DNA of 64,000 bases, from contig OX621166.1 in NCBI GenBank assembly GCA_951640195.1, forward strand, positions 2,534,501-2,598,500, in the 5' to 3' direction. The notes beneath the pieces were generated by a model. It was not told the origin of the DNA. It saw only the letters and a program-made list of their open reading frames with translations, and made no database searches. The translations under genes were made by a program, and so were the position numbers. This DNA is from Porpolomopsis calyptriformis (taxonomy: Eukaryota; Basidiomycota; Agaricomycetes; Agaricales; Hygrophoraceae). This document shows, one piece after another, positions 10,198 to 20,672 of this stretch. Numbering within the stretch: position 1 is the stretch's first letter; each line of letters starts with the position of its first letter.

Positions 10198-11473
10198 TTA
10201 TTCAACGTCAATGGGATTCCAGCTTATGGCCCCGTCCTTCCCTTGGTCTAGTGCATCCAACTCGGTCATATCGTCTTGGTCAAGTGTGAAATCATAAAGA
10301 TTTGTGTTGGAATGAATGCGGGATGGCGTTTCACTCTTCACCAGTGGAACGAATCTATCGTGTATGCAGATTAAGAATCAAGTGGAGGTGAAAACAAAAG
10401 GGACGTACCCGCTTTGGAGAGACCATCGGAGCAGAATTTGTGCAGGGTCGCGATTATACTAGTTGGTGTCTCATAAACGATGATGAATGACTTGGAGCAA
10501 GAGGAGCCACCTTGGCAGAAACCTTCTGTATAACTTCATGGTCCATTCTCCCTCTCAGGATGGGGCAGTAAGCCTCAACCACGATGGAGTGTTCGCGGCA
10601 GTAGTCGACTATCGGGCGTTGTTGGCAGAAAGGATGAAGCTGCAGAGCGATTAATTATCAGAGCTTGAGTGAGCAGAGCGCGGGCAAACATAAATACCTC
10701 AATTTGATTGACGGCCGGCATTTCGAATCCAGCGTTCTTGATCTCTTCCAAGTGTTTCACGTTGCTTGACAATGGTGCGTGTCAGCAACGCAGAAGACAC
10801 CGGGAGATTAAGGTAAACTCACTAATTGGAGACACCAACGCTCCTGATTTTTCCTGCGACCTTAGCTTCTTGAAGGGCTTTATAGGTTGCAAGACGAAGT
10901 TCGGCCCCGGAAAAAGGTGCGTGAATTAGAAAGAGGTCAATGTAGTCTGTAGCGACACTGGGTGAACAACATATCCATGCAATGTAATACAGGAAGTACG
11001 AACCGAATTGAAGCGTCTCCAGTGCATCATCGACGCCTTGCAAAGTACTCTCGTACCCGTGCTTCCTGAGGTTACATTTGGTCGCTGGGCCAGTTAGTCG
11101 GATCTGGAAGCAGACCAAGATGAAGCAAAAATCCTACTGATGAAAACATCGGACCTCTCTAAACCGCTATCGCAGAACGCCTGACCAACTTCCGATTCGT
11201 TACGATAAACATAGGCAGTGTCTATGTGCCTGAGTGGCGCACAGTAACAGTAGTCGATTCAGTTATCATCTTTTGGACGTGCTGTTAACAACTGACCTGT
11301 ATCCGGCTCGAAATGCCTCCAAGACAGATGGCTTGGCCGTGTAGTTCTGAAACACGCCAAATCCCAAGAGGGGAATCGGGTATCCTGAATAAGTTTTAGA
11401 CATTACACATCTGCCCTTCGGGGTACGTACCAGAAGAAAGAAGGGCCGATGATTGTAAGGTCAATTTCGACAT
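10198..11473 (-). CDS. Aldo/keto reductase
   Basis: A gene cut by about eight short introns. It starts at 11473 (MSKLTLQSS) and ends at 10198. Reconstructed exons give IPLLGFGVFQNY, HIDTAYVYRNE, ATKCNLRKHGYES, DYIDLFLIHAP, KIRSVGVSN, PAVNQIE, LHPFCQQRPI, DPAQILLRWSLQSG, FVPLVKS and NTNLYDF, ending WNPIDVE. The AKR catalytic tetrad is visible: Asp and Tyr of IDTAYVY, Lys of ATKCN and His of LIHAP. NAD(P)H contacts (VKS..RI..N) are also present. The family reduces carbonyls with NADPH in a (beta/alpha)8 barrel in the cytosol; the substrate cannot be told. The exon around LRGRM..KV and the following intron are the least certain part. Confidence 0.85.
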
Positions 11474-12003
11474 GGTGCAACTGGAATTCAGTCCGAAGGA
11501 ACGGAACACGCTTATAAACAACACGACCAAGTTGTTGACGTTCTCACGTCATCAGCAGAAACCATACCTCTTTAACACGGACTATTCCGATGTAGGTCAA
11601 TTGCGTGGGTATGATCACCTAATCGAAGTACATTGGGATTGGGATGAGTCAGTGGAATATATGTGAAGTGGATGACAGAACACCGCCGGAAATGTTGAAC
11701 AAATTGACTCACCCAGGGTCGAGGACTGCCATTACGTCACAGCTTATTCATCATGTGAGAGCTCGATCAGTTAACACGAATGTTGTGACACCGTTGTAGA
11801 AAGACTGTCAGCGGGACGAGCCACGCTCATGCGATCTCGGCTTGTGCATTCAACCTCGAATATATACACGATATCCAGAACATGGGTTTACCAATTCGAC
11901 CAGCAAAATGTGTGAAATAGTCCTAAAGGCTGTCCGGCAAGGAAGAGAAGAAAAGGAAGAGGGAAAAAAAAATCAAAGGACTAAAATGTTGTGGGAAAGA
12001 TCA
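11474..12003. other. Intergenic
   Basis: Upstream of the aldo-keto reductase and downstream of the 539-residue protein. Purine-rich near 11940-11985. No gene or repeat recognised. Confidence 0.4.
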
Positions 12004-13623
12004 CTAGTTAGGGTTATTAGCAGCCGAAAGGTATTCTTGTGCCCAAGGATATAATTCCTTTTCCGCTTCCTCACCCGACACGCCACAAGCCGCGAAATGA
12101 CGCGCGACATCACTCACAGTGAGCCCCTCTGACACTGACGAGTACGGCCGGTAAGTCTTCTCACGACCGACGGTCATTCCGTTTCGCTTGAGAAGGCGCA
12201 GATACGCAGTAGGATCAGAAAACAAGTGCGCGGCCAGTAACTTGAACTGCGTGCGATGACCACTGGTAAACGCGTTCTCGCTGTTTGAGGCCTTCTCGGG
12301 GCGAAGAAGTCCCACTGTCCGATGTGCTTGGAGATAAGATCGGAGAACATTTTTGCGAGCAGCCCGTGGTATACCACGCGGGAGGGACTCGCGATGCTTC
12401 GTAAAGTAAGCTATGTGATCCTCGATAGGATCTTCAAGGCGAGGGGTAGGAAGCGATGCTGGACGTGGGGACAGAGATCCAGCGTTCTCGTCGTCCCAGG
12501 TGGGATTAGTCCACTTTGCCAAGAGGTACCGCTGTACCTCTGTCTTTTGCGCTCTTGGAGTATTATGAGCCTGTCGGCACAGGGCCTTGATACGCAACAA
12601 CGCCGCACGATTTCCGGGCTGATGAGCGGACTTCATTATCTTCTCTACGTGCTCAATGGTTTTCGGCGCGGCTCCTTTTTTTCGGACACTGGTTTGGAAT
12701 GTCCCCGACCCCGAGGTGGAAGTCGTCTGTTCGCGATCGACTGATTGAGGAGTGGCATTTTGAACGGATGAGGGAGTGGGAGGTGGAGCTTGTTCAGCGA
12801 ACGGATCGAACTTGGCTGCTGATGTCACTCGAGCACCTGTCTGGCGATCCGACTGGCCGGTGACGATGGGAGTTAATCGATCAGCTCGGGATAGAGCGGG
12901 AAATGTCACCCAGGTAGCACGGGGCGACACACACTCCGCTGGTGATTGTGATTGGGATATCTCGCCCGGAGACGCTCGAGATAACGAAAACGTCGTTCGT
13001 GGTTTCCCTTTCTCACGAGTAGTGAGAACCCTTTCAAGCTCGAGTTGCAGCTCATCGAGACGGCTACGAAGAGACGCCGCTTCTTCTTGTGCTCGATCTC
13101 GCTCAGTTCGATAACGCTGTACATCATTGTCCCGCGTTTCGTTGTCCGTTTTCTCCAAGCGGCGTCCTTCGGATATCCCGTCAGCGAAGATCATCTGGCG
13201 TTGCTTATGTTGACTAGTGCGAGCCATCTGAAAAGATGGCTGGTTTTCGGAGTAGCTGGCTTCCGATAGATGTCTTATATATGGACCACAGATCCCGCAA
13301 GCAGAGGGATGGACAATTCCGTATTCGGAGTGATACTCCCAAAGAGACAAAATCCGGGGCATCTCGAGGTTGGCTTTAGCCTTCTGATGGGTAAAATGGT
13401 CGACGCCATTACGAGAAGTCGACTGCAAGGGCGAAATTGGGGACACAGAGGGGGAATATTTCAACAAGCCTGGCTCGGGAGACGAGGAACGCGATCGAGG
13501 ATATGGAACATGTCGTCTCATACTGAAGGGTGTCGAATATGTTATGTAGTTTGGTTTTTGGTCTTCGTGGTTAACAGCTAAGGTGGCTGATCCATCGATA
13601 TTGAAATTGTGGGGGTTGGACAT
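12004..13623 (-). CDS. Uncharacterised coiled-coil protein
   Basis: A single uninterrupted frame of 539 residues from an ATG at 13623. The N-terminal 100 residues are Ser/Pro-rich. Around residues 105-115 there is a small CGICGPY segment. A Glu/Arg-rich coiled coil spans about 150-205 (ERDRAQEEAASLRSRLDEL). A low-complexity Ser/Thr/Pro stretch follows, and then a helical, basic C-terminal half (about 330-539). No catalytic motif is visible. I do not recognise the family; it resembles lineage-specific Agaricomycete proteins. The absence of introns is unusual in this intron-rich window. Confidence 0.6.
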   Translation of the reverse strand: MSNPHNFNIDGSATLAVNHEDQKPNYITYSTPFSMRRHVPYPRSRSSSPEPGLLKYSPSVSPISPLQSTSRNGVDHFTHQKAKANLEMPRILSLWEYHSEYGIVHPSACGICGPYIRHLSEASYSENQPSFQMARTSQHKQRQMIFADGISEGRRLEKTDNETRDNDVQRYRTERDRAQEEAASLRSRLDELQLELERVLTTREKGKPRTTFSLSRASPGEISQSQSPAECVSPRATWVTFPALSRADRLTPIVTGQSDRQTGARVTSAAKFDPFAEQAPPPTPSSVQNATPQSVDREQTTSTSGSGTFQTSVRKKGAAPKTIEHVEKIMKSAHQPGNRAALLRIKALCRQAHNTPRAQKTEVQRYLLAKWTNPTWDDENAGSLSPRPASLPTPRLEDPIEDHIAYFTKHRESLPRGIPRAARKNVLRSYLQAHRTVGLLRPEKASNSENAFTSGHRTQFKLLAAHLFSDPTAYLRLLKRNGMTVGREKTYRPYSSVSEGLTVSDVARHFAACGVSGEEAEKELYPWAQEYLSAANNPN

Positions 13624-14072
13624 GCGTAGACCACGAGGCTGCTGGGTTTATTGCCTGCTCTGTAAGGGCCTGCAGGATTCTGTGAGGGTCGCCTTGAGGA
13701 ATGGTCGTGAAGGTCGCCAGTCTGGAGATCGACCTAAGCCAAAAAAGTTCGGGATTTTTATGAGAGGGAAGACCTGGAGGGGTTCGTCACGTGGGCAAAT
13801 GTCAGATTGAAACCAAGTCAGAAAAAAAAATGCGAGGGTTGCGATCCTCTCTGGGCATAACTGCGGCCGCGCGAGCGGACTAGATTTAGGTCACACGGAA
13901 GAAAGCGGCATCAGGTACCTTTTTGGCTATCATTTTCAAGTATGGAATCGCTCAAAGCTCCCTAGTGAGGGCATTGGATAATGACTAAAAGTGCTACCAG
14001 GGTAAGAACACCACATCAATGGCCACAGAACAGCGCTCACATCGAAAACTTCCGCCGTTTGTTGGAATCAGA
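13624..14072. other. Intergenic
   Basis: Promoter side of the coiled-coil gene and 3' side of the UCH37 gene. No supported coding exon. Confidence 0.4.
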
Positions 14073-15347
14073 TCAGTCATCGTCCATGTCCGTATCCCCT
14101 TTCTCCTTCCGCTTCTCAATTCGCTCCTCCATAATCTTTCGGGCATTTTCCTTCGCAGGTTCCAAATTCCCAGCCTTGGCAAGCGCAACGAGCAGTGCGT
14201 GCATGAGACCGACATGGTTATGTCGGCGAAGACTGTTTTCAAACTGCGGTTTTGGGACAAAGAAGCCGCAACAATGGGTAATCCTATATCAATCGGGAAC
14301 TAATGATTGACTCACAGCCCATCGGTCACGTTTGGCATTCTCGGTTGTCAGTCTGACAAGTAGTTCCGCTGCTTCAGATTGCTTCCCAGCAGCCTGTACC
14401 TCTGCAAGCTGTGCTTCTAACGACGTCAAGGGGTCGTCTCTGAGAGCAAGAAGGCTAAATTCAAGCTAATTGGATCAAAGAGATGATAAATATATTAAGA
14501 TCCCGCAAAAAGGTATGAATACGCACAGCACCCATGGGATATGTGGCTATCCGAGCTTCTATCACATCTCTAAGAACGTTTGTAAGTAATGGTCGAGGTG
14601 GAAGTATGTTTAACACACCTCGCTAGTTTGAGCCAACCCTCACCAGTCGGGTCGTACACTCCGTGGTTGACTGGATGTTCTTTCAGCCCATCTAATTCAT
14701 ACAAGCAGCCTAGCGCGGGTAGGTAGACTACGAAGTGATATGCATCCTCGGTTTTCTTTGGTAAACCCAAGCCGTCCAAGGAGATTGCGTGTGGAGGAGA
14801 GAGAGCGTTATGAGCCTCTCTGAGCCAATCCGAGCTTGTTATGGCCATACCGCGCGTTTGTGGGTCCATTCCAACCGTGAAGCTTATGAGTTGGGCGAGT
14901 TGCGGTCCAGAGCGTAGAGAAGGTATATTACCGAGACCGTTCATGACGGCGAGTGTTGCGCAAGCATTGTTGACGACTTGGTGGGCAAAAAAACCGGCGA
15001 AATCGGGATCAGGTTGACCAGCGAGTGGGTTTGGTGCCCCAGAAGTGGTTGATGGCACCCATTTGAATAAAAAAATGAGGGCGTGTAGTGGCTATATATG
15101 GAAGACACTCAGAATTCATATGGGTGGACTTTCAGAAGCATCTATTTTCCGCACTTGAAGAGAAGCTAAGGATTCCGGATCTAGAGAGTACAGGTCGTCC
15201 ACTATTAACGGCACCCCGAGAGTTTTGAGCAGTTCTCTAAAAAATGGAAGATTAGAGGACTAGAGGTGAAAAAATAGGGACATACGTAAAGACACCGGGA
15301 TCAGATTCTGTCAAGTGCCATCCACTCGAGTCGTCTTCGCCTGACAT
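14073..15347 (-). CDS. UCHL5: Ubiquitin carboxyl-terminal hydrolase, UCH37/UCHL5 type
   Basis: Start at 15347 ([10 protein letters not shown]), stop at 14073, with about five short introns. Spliced exons read [40 protein letters not shown], then [10 protein letters not shown] with the catalytic Cys, [11 protein letters not shown] with the catalytic His, and LYELDGLK with the catalytic Asp. The oxyanion Gln is in FFAHQVVNN. The C-terminal exons ([39 protein letters not shown] end) match the ULD-type tail of UCH37, which docks on proteasomal Rpn13 in organisms that have it. It trims ubiquitin chains at the 26S proteasome. It shares a 91-bp promoter with MED31. Confidence 0.9.
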
Positions 15348-15438
15348 GGCTGGCGCAAAAAAAAAAAAAACAAAAAAAAAAAAGAAAACCAGGCCACGTG
15401 GTTGTGTTTGGCAATACCCTGCGCACCAAACAAACCCC
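15348..15438. promoter_or_regulatory. Bidirectional promoter with oligo(A) tract
   Basis: Only 91 bp separate the start codons of UCH37 (- strand) and MED31 (+ strand). The interval contains an almost pure A run (about 15357-15386, broken by one C and then one G). Poly(dA:dT) tracts exclude nucleosomes in fungi, so this is a plausible shared core promoter. The run could also be read as Lys codons, but the MED31 homology begins downstream. Confidence 0.6.
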
Positions 15439-15900
15439 ATGAATTCCTCGTCCAGTTCCGTTCACCAGACACCAAGCCCTGATCCAAAGGCAGCCAATCG
15501 TGCCCGTTTCGAGCTCGAGCTTGAATTTGTGCAATGTCTTGCCAATCCATATTACCTTCACTCACTGGCACAACAAAACGTTCTCGACCAACCCGCGTTC
15601 GTTAATTTTTTGGAGTACCTCCTGTATTGGAAGGAGAAGGACTACGCGCGGTTTATCCAGTTAAAATCAAACTTCCCTCTCCTTGATACTCGCTCCGCTG
15701 GCTGAGTTCACACCTTAACATGTAGCTACCCACATGCCTTGCACCATCTGGAGCTTCTACAACATGCACAGTTCAGGTCCGAAATGAAGAAGGACGAATG
15801 GAGGGAATATCTTAATCAGAAACAGTTCGATCATTGGCGAACTTGGTGGGTGCCGAATACTGCTACGAATCTCCCACTCATGTGGTCTGCGAAGGCGTGA
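15439..15900 (+). CDS. MED31: Mediator complex subunit 31 (SOH1)
   Basis: Exons 15439-15659 and 15726-15900 join in phase 2 to give 131 residues. The highly conserved MED31 core is unmistakable: [20 protein letters not shown], then [33 protein letters not shown] and a Trp-rich end (DHWRTWWVP). MED31 is a small subunit of the Mediator middle module that binds MED7 and supports RNA polymerase II transcription in the nucleus. An upstream in-frame ATG (15346) would add a Lys-rich tail and is less likely than 15439. Transcribed divergently from UCH37. Confidence 0.95.
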
Positions 15901-16323
15901 GCCCAACCGCACGGATGTCGACACCGGTGCCCCTCCAGCAGTGGCGGAAGCGGAGGAACAGGATCGACCCAGCGGCACTTCTTGAAGACTTCGGGGACGG
16001 ACCACGGAACCTGCGCTCATTGTTCTCCCAAGAACGTTCGTGTGGTCAGGTGCTGGATGACCATGAGCAGCTGACACGGACGATTTGCACAATGGAACTC
16101 ATGCTTCAAACCCGAGGTTCGCGGTATTATTATAGTTCACCGGACTCTAATAGGTGTGAAATTGCTCACTCCAGCGAAGGAGTGTAGACACAGAAGATTG
16201 CTGGGGTTGACGGAGCAATCGCTTCAGTACCTTTACCTGAATTGAAGCTTGAGTGAAACTGGACTTGGTGGTTGAGCGCAAGAAAAAACGTAAGTTCAAA
16301 ATGTCCCACACCCACTCTGTCTC

Positions 16324-18251
16324 ATGCCTCGACATGGGCCTGATCAATACTCTTTGGACGACACATTGGCATTCTCATCTCGTGAATCTCTTTTAGACGA
16401 AGGTGAACTCGATGAAGACATTCGCTTAGCATCTACCTCGGAGAAGAAACAGTTGTGGTTCAGAAACGCAGTCATCAACACGTTTTTCATTAGTGCATGG
16501 TGAGCTTGATCCTTTTAATTCTTATTTCGAGTGCCAACGGTTCCTTATGTATTGGACCGGAATGCTAACAACTTTAGTCTTCCAGGTTCCTCTTCGCGAC
16601 AATCCTCTCTGTTTACAACAAATGGATGTTTTCGCCCGAGCAATTCGGCTTCCCGTATCCTCTCTTTGTCACAATGCTGCACATGTTTGTTCAGTTTGGG
16701 CTAGCGGCAATCATCAGAGCTGTCTGGCCACAGAGGTTTCGGCCGGCGTTGAACCCGACAAGAGCAGATTTTGGGTGGGTTCTGTTATTTTTAAAAGTGG
16801 GCATTGGCGCGCGCCTTCGACGACGTACAATGACTCTGGCGGCTTGATGGTTGAATATACCGACGTTGGCTGTCCGGCACAACTTTCCGAGGCCACCCTT
16901 TACTGATCTATATCCTCAACAGGAGAAAGGGTGTTCCAACGGCTATGGCAACTGGACTAGATATCGGACTTTCTAATCTCTCCCTGCAGACTATCACGCT
17001 GTCCTTTTACAGTATGTCTTCGCATTCTATCAAATCGGGCTCAGGGATGACGTCGTTGCACATATGAATCACCTATTCAGCTATGTGCAAATCATCTTCC
17101 TTGATATTCGTACTTTTCTTCGCCTTCCTATTCAAGCTCGAAGTATACTCCCTCCGGCTGGTTGGCGTCATATTCCTGATCTTTTGTGGAGTCCTTCTTA
17201 TGGTTGCAACCCAAACACATTTCGTCCTATCCGGATTCATACTTATCTTGAGTGCCAGTGCCCTCGGTGGTTTGCGATGGAGTCTCACCCAGCTCCTGCT
17301 CAAAGATAAAAAAATGGGAATGGACAACCCTGCAGCCACCATATTCTGGCTCGCACCTGTGATGGGTTTCACTCTGGCAACAATCAGTGCCGTGGTAGAC
17401 GACTGGCTCGCTCTCTTCCGCAGCCATTTCTTTCAAGATCCCCACTCGGTAATCAACACAGCTTTTTTTTTGATCGCGCCAGGTGTTGTGGCCTTCTGCA
17501 TGGTTCTTAGTGAGTTCCAGTGAGTATGTGGATTCAGCAAAACACAAAACCATTTCGTTAAACTCTCTCCAGTATCCTCCAGCGTGCTGGTGTCGTGCCG
17601 ATGTCAATAGCAGGCATTGCCAAGGAGGTCACTACCATAATTGTTTCGGCTTGGTTTTTCGGCGACGAACTCACCCCGCTCAACATCACTGGCGTTGCGA
17701 TCACGGTTTGTGGTGCGTATGAGATCTTATTTCTGTTTGAGCGGTCTGAAAAATGTGACATGGTGGCGATTATGCAACAGGAATCGGGCTGTTTACGTAT
17801 CACAAATATCGGAAGTCCATCGACTCCACCATGCCATTGGACGCTCACGGTAACCCAGTTGACGATCGGATTGCCTCCGATTCGACACGACGTGGATACC
17901 ACGAGCTCGCCGAGACATTGCGTCTAGAATCAGGATCACGTGTTAATGATATGGTAGGGTTTTTTAATCCAATGATTTTTGAAATGCCGGGAATGGCTCA
18001 CTTGAAGACGCCAGGAGGATTGTCCAGTGACTGACCATTCTCGGCTATTGTTCTCCGCCGAAGGAGAGGAAGATGCAGAAGATATCCGTAGCGTACATTC
18101 GTCCAAAATTCGATGGCCTCCCGCAAACGGCGGTTCAAGTGCAATGGACGCCACGGGATACGTCGGAGGTGATGCTTTGATAGTTGGTCCAGAATCTATC
18201 GAGGTTGAAGGGGATTTAGCTGGTCAACAAAGTACATTGCCGGACCCATAA
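16324..18251 (+). CDS. SLC35C2/Ymd8-type nucleotide-sugar or triose-phosphate transporter family protein
   Basis: Start at 16324 (MPRHGPDQYS). Several short introns are removed; the last (17954-18014, phase 0) replaces an early stop with a longer tail ending at 18251. A cytosolic acidic N-terminus is followed by about ten membrane helices. Family landmarks: FLFATILSVYNKWMF, ATGLDIGLSNLSLQTITLSF, MCKSSSLIFVL, SALGGLRWSLTQLLL, NPAATIFWLAP, KEVTTIIVSAWFFGD and GLFTYHKYR. The family belongs to the drug/metabolite transporter superfamily of the Golgi/ER; SLC35C2 is linked to GDP-fucose, and Ymd8 is its yeast relative. The substrate here is not known. The long acidic C-terminus is low complexity. 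Confidence 0.88.
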
Positions 18252-19178
18252 TTGTATGCCCATTTGCTTTAAGCGCTGTGTTGCCAACGCTGAGTGATAG
18301 AGTTCTTTAAGATTCTAAGTTTCCGGATCTGGTAAGAAACGAAATTTGACCGGATTCTGAGATTTTCCGACCCCATGTTGAGGTGTTTCTGTACTTTGAC
18401 GACCTGAGCTACCCGACTATGCAATCCATCATCTGTTACATTAGATGTCGTGGGTGCCATCAGGACAGTGTGTCAACTGGCTTTCTTGTGATTGGCTCCG
18501 GTTGTTCCTGATCGGGCTCCGAATTGATCCTCTTCCGTTCTGGACACCCGCTCAAGCCTCCGTTTTGCAGAGGCAGCCAGCCGCGACTCTGAAACAAGCC
18601 TCTCTCTCCGTTCCTTCCAGAGTACGTGAAGTATGTTGTGACGGCACACGAGTGAACACACTATCATACTATCGCTAGTCTGAGAGGATCAGCAAAAGAT
18701 CAGCTAATGACAGATTGGAACGCGTTTCGCAAAGTGTTTAGACTATTTTTTCATTGGTGCGTCTACAGAAAGTAGCTCAGCGAAACGATGTGATGGCGTT
18801 GTAAATAGTCCACCATAGCGACGGAGAATGACATAAATGGTGAGTGGCCGGGAGGGTGATACCGGACTATTGGTTGCAACCGGCTGTGTCAGGAGTCGGC
18901 TTGACAGTGAATTTCCCGTTTTGTCCTCAGAAGATCCGGATCGCACAATGTGGTGACACGCCCTCATGCCACCCTAGTTGGTACGATATTTTCAGATTCC
19001 TGCGGTCACATCCCATGGCTGTGTCCAGGGCTGGCTTTTTCGGGTTCCGGGTTTTCGGCCTCTGACAAAACAGCTGGGAAAAACCCAGGAATGTGAATAT
19101 TCGTGTTACGCCGTGACCTTCGGTCCACAATGCTATATAGGTGGCACTTCCAAATCTTTTGCCCGCTTCAGGAATCCA
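18252..19178. other. Intergenic, promoter side of the Zn2Cys6 gene
   Basis: No supported gene. A TATA-like CTATATAG lies at about 19132-19140, some 40 bp before the start codon of the regulator. A 182-residue open frame on the - strand (18927-19475) runs over its DNA-binding exon and is treated as an antisense shadow. Confidence 0.4.
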
Positions 19179-20672
19179 ATGGATGACGTCCAGTTTATTA
19201 TCGAGTCCCCTCAACATAACCAGAGTCAGAAGAAGCGCCCCCGTCTCGTTACTTCCTGCGATAATTGGTAGGTCCTTTGTCCACCTCCTTTGCTCATTTT
19301 TCTGCCCGTCTGACCTTGGAGCAAGCCGATTGAAGAAGATAAAATGCCAGCAGCCTTCTCCAGAAACTAAATGCGAAGCTTGCAAAGCCGCAAAGATCCC
19401 TTGTCGATTTCGCGACAGAGAAAGATATTTTGCAGAACGAAGTCGCGCCATTGCCGGTCCAGCGACCACATCCAACTATGGCGATGTACAAAGGTCGATT
19501 ACACACCCTTACCAACCGCCACGACTTTCTGACCTCTACCTCAGTCAAGCGAACGGTCATCCTTCCCTTGACGCGTTTTCGCTTCCCGCTACATCAAATA
19601 GCTCCCCGGCTTCCTCCCACGCAACTAAGCGGTCTTCCTCGTATTCTCCCACTCTGAATGGCGTAGTCTGCACTGACATGGAGCCAAATGGTCGGTATCA
19701 ATCTTACCCCCCCGATCCTCGACGTCCCTTGGAGGTGTCCCACAGGTGACTTTGACCTCTCTTCCCAAAACTCTGCTACATTTTGACAAGACACTTTCTA
19801 GGCATGCTGGTTCATCCGGAGCTCCCCTCTATTCTTTCGATCAGCATAGGAGCAATCAATCCTACAACTACGTAACTCCCAACTCGCACCTTTCTCACTC
19901 GCACCACCCGAGCAATGGCGCCCACCACCACATCATGCTCTTTGATCCGGACCATCCCCAACGTCCTCACCCCACGCTGATGCCCCATTTCATACAATTA
20001 TTTTTTGAACAGTTGGGAGCCGAGTTCCCATTTATTTCATACGAGGAGACCCTGGGGCAATTTTTGGAACAATCCTTGGCGCCACTCATCTCAAACTGTA
20101 TCGCTTCGCTGGCTGTCAGGTAGACGTCTTTTGCCGCGCGTGAGTTGAGCGACCCGGCTGACGACTTGAATAAAGGTTTTCTAGTCTTCCGGAGCTTGCT
20201 CTACGAGGACTCCACACTGTGGCGGATACATATGGAGAGAATGCAAAGGTCAATCTACTCTCGACGTCCTTGACGACTTCTACTTACTTCCTTGTCCATT
20301 CTCTAGACCATCTTGTCATCTGTTTCTCACTTGCCTGCCTTCGAAACCCTGCACGGCTTGATACTTCTTTCTTGGTCAGAATACAAAAATAATCGGATAT
20401 CGAGTAAGCAGTGTCAACCCATCCTCTCAACTGAACTCTCGCTGATAATTTGCGATCTCTCCCACTCAGACTTCCGCATGTACTGCCAGATGGCAATGAG
20501 ACTGGCAATCGAACTCGGGTTGTCCGATCAAAATGACATGCAGGGCAGTCGCAACGATCGTGAACGTACCCGGCGCCGGGCAACATGGTCCAGCATCGTC
20601 CAACTCCATTTAACAGCATCGTCATGTAAGACGGGTTCTCTTTCTCCGATGATTCGTATTCAGCAACTGTAG
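19179..20672 (+). CDS. Zn2Cys6 transcription factor, probably C-terminally truncated
   Basis: Exon 1 (19179-19267) and exon 2 (from 19326) join within a Cys codon to form the full binuclear cluster: CDNCRLKKIKC then KCEACKAAKIPC, followed by RFRDRERYFAERSRA. Later introns (19746-19801, about 20121-20175, about 20250-20307, about 20404-20470) rebuild a fungal_trans-type region: MLFDPDHPQRPHPTLMPHF, FFEQLGAEFPFISYE, LALRGLHTVADTYG, LLSWSEYKNNRIS, FRMYCQMAMRLAIELGLS and RTRRRATWSS. The frame stops soon after HLTASS, where related regulators continue for several hundred residues. No continuation is visible in the following AT-rich DNA. It either ends early or is a truncated gene. DNA binding in the nucleus is expected; targets are unknown. 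Confidence 0.75.

Noticed and set aside
9988..10251. 87-codon + strand frame downstream of a TATA-like box
   Set aside because: It overlaps the 3' end of the aldo-keto reductase and shows no family resemblance. Kept only as a note.
15357..15387. Poly(A) run as a retrotransposon tail
   Set aside because: It sits exactly between two divergent housekeeping starts, with no element body or target duplication.
18927..19475. 182-residue - strand frame
   Set aside because: It covers the promoter and the DNA-binding exon of the Zn2Cys6 gene. The zinc cluster and splice sites on + are decisive.
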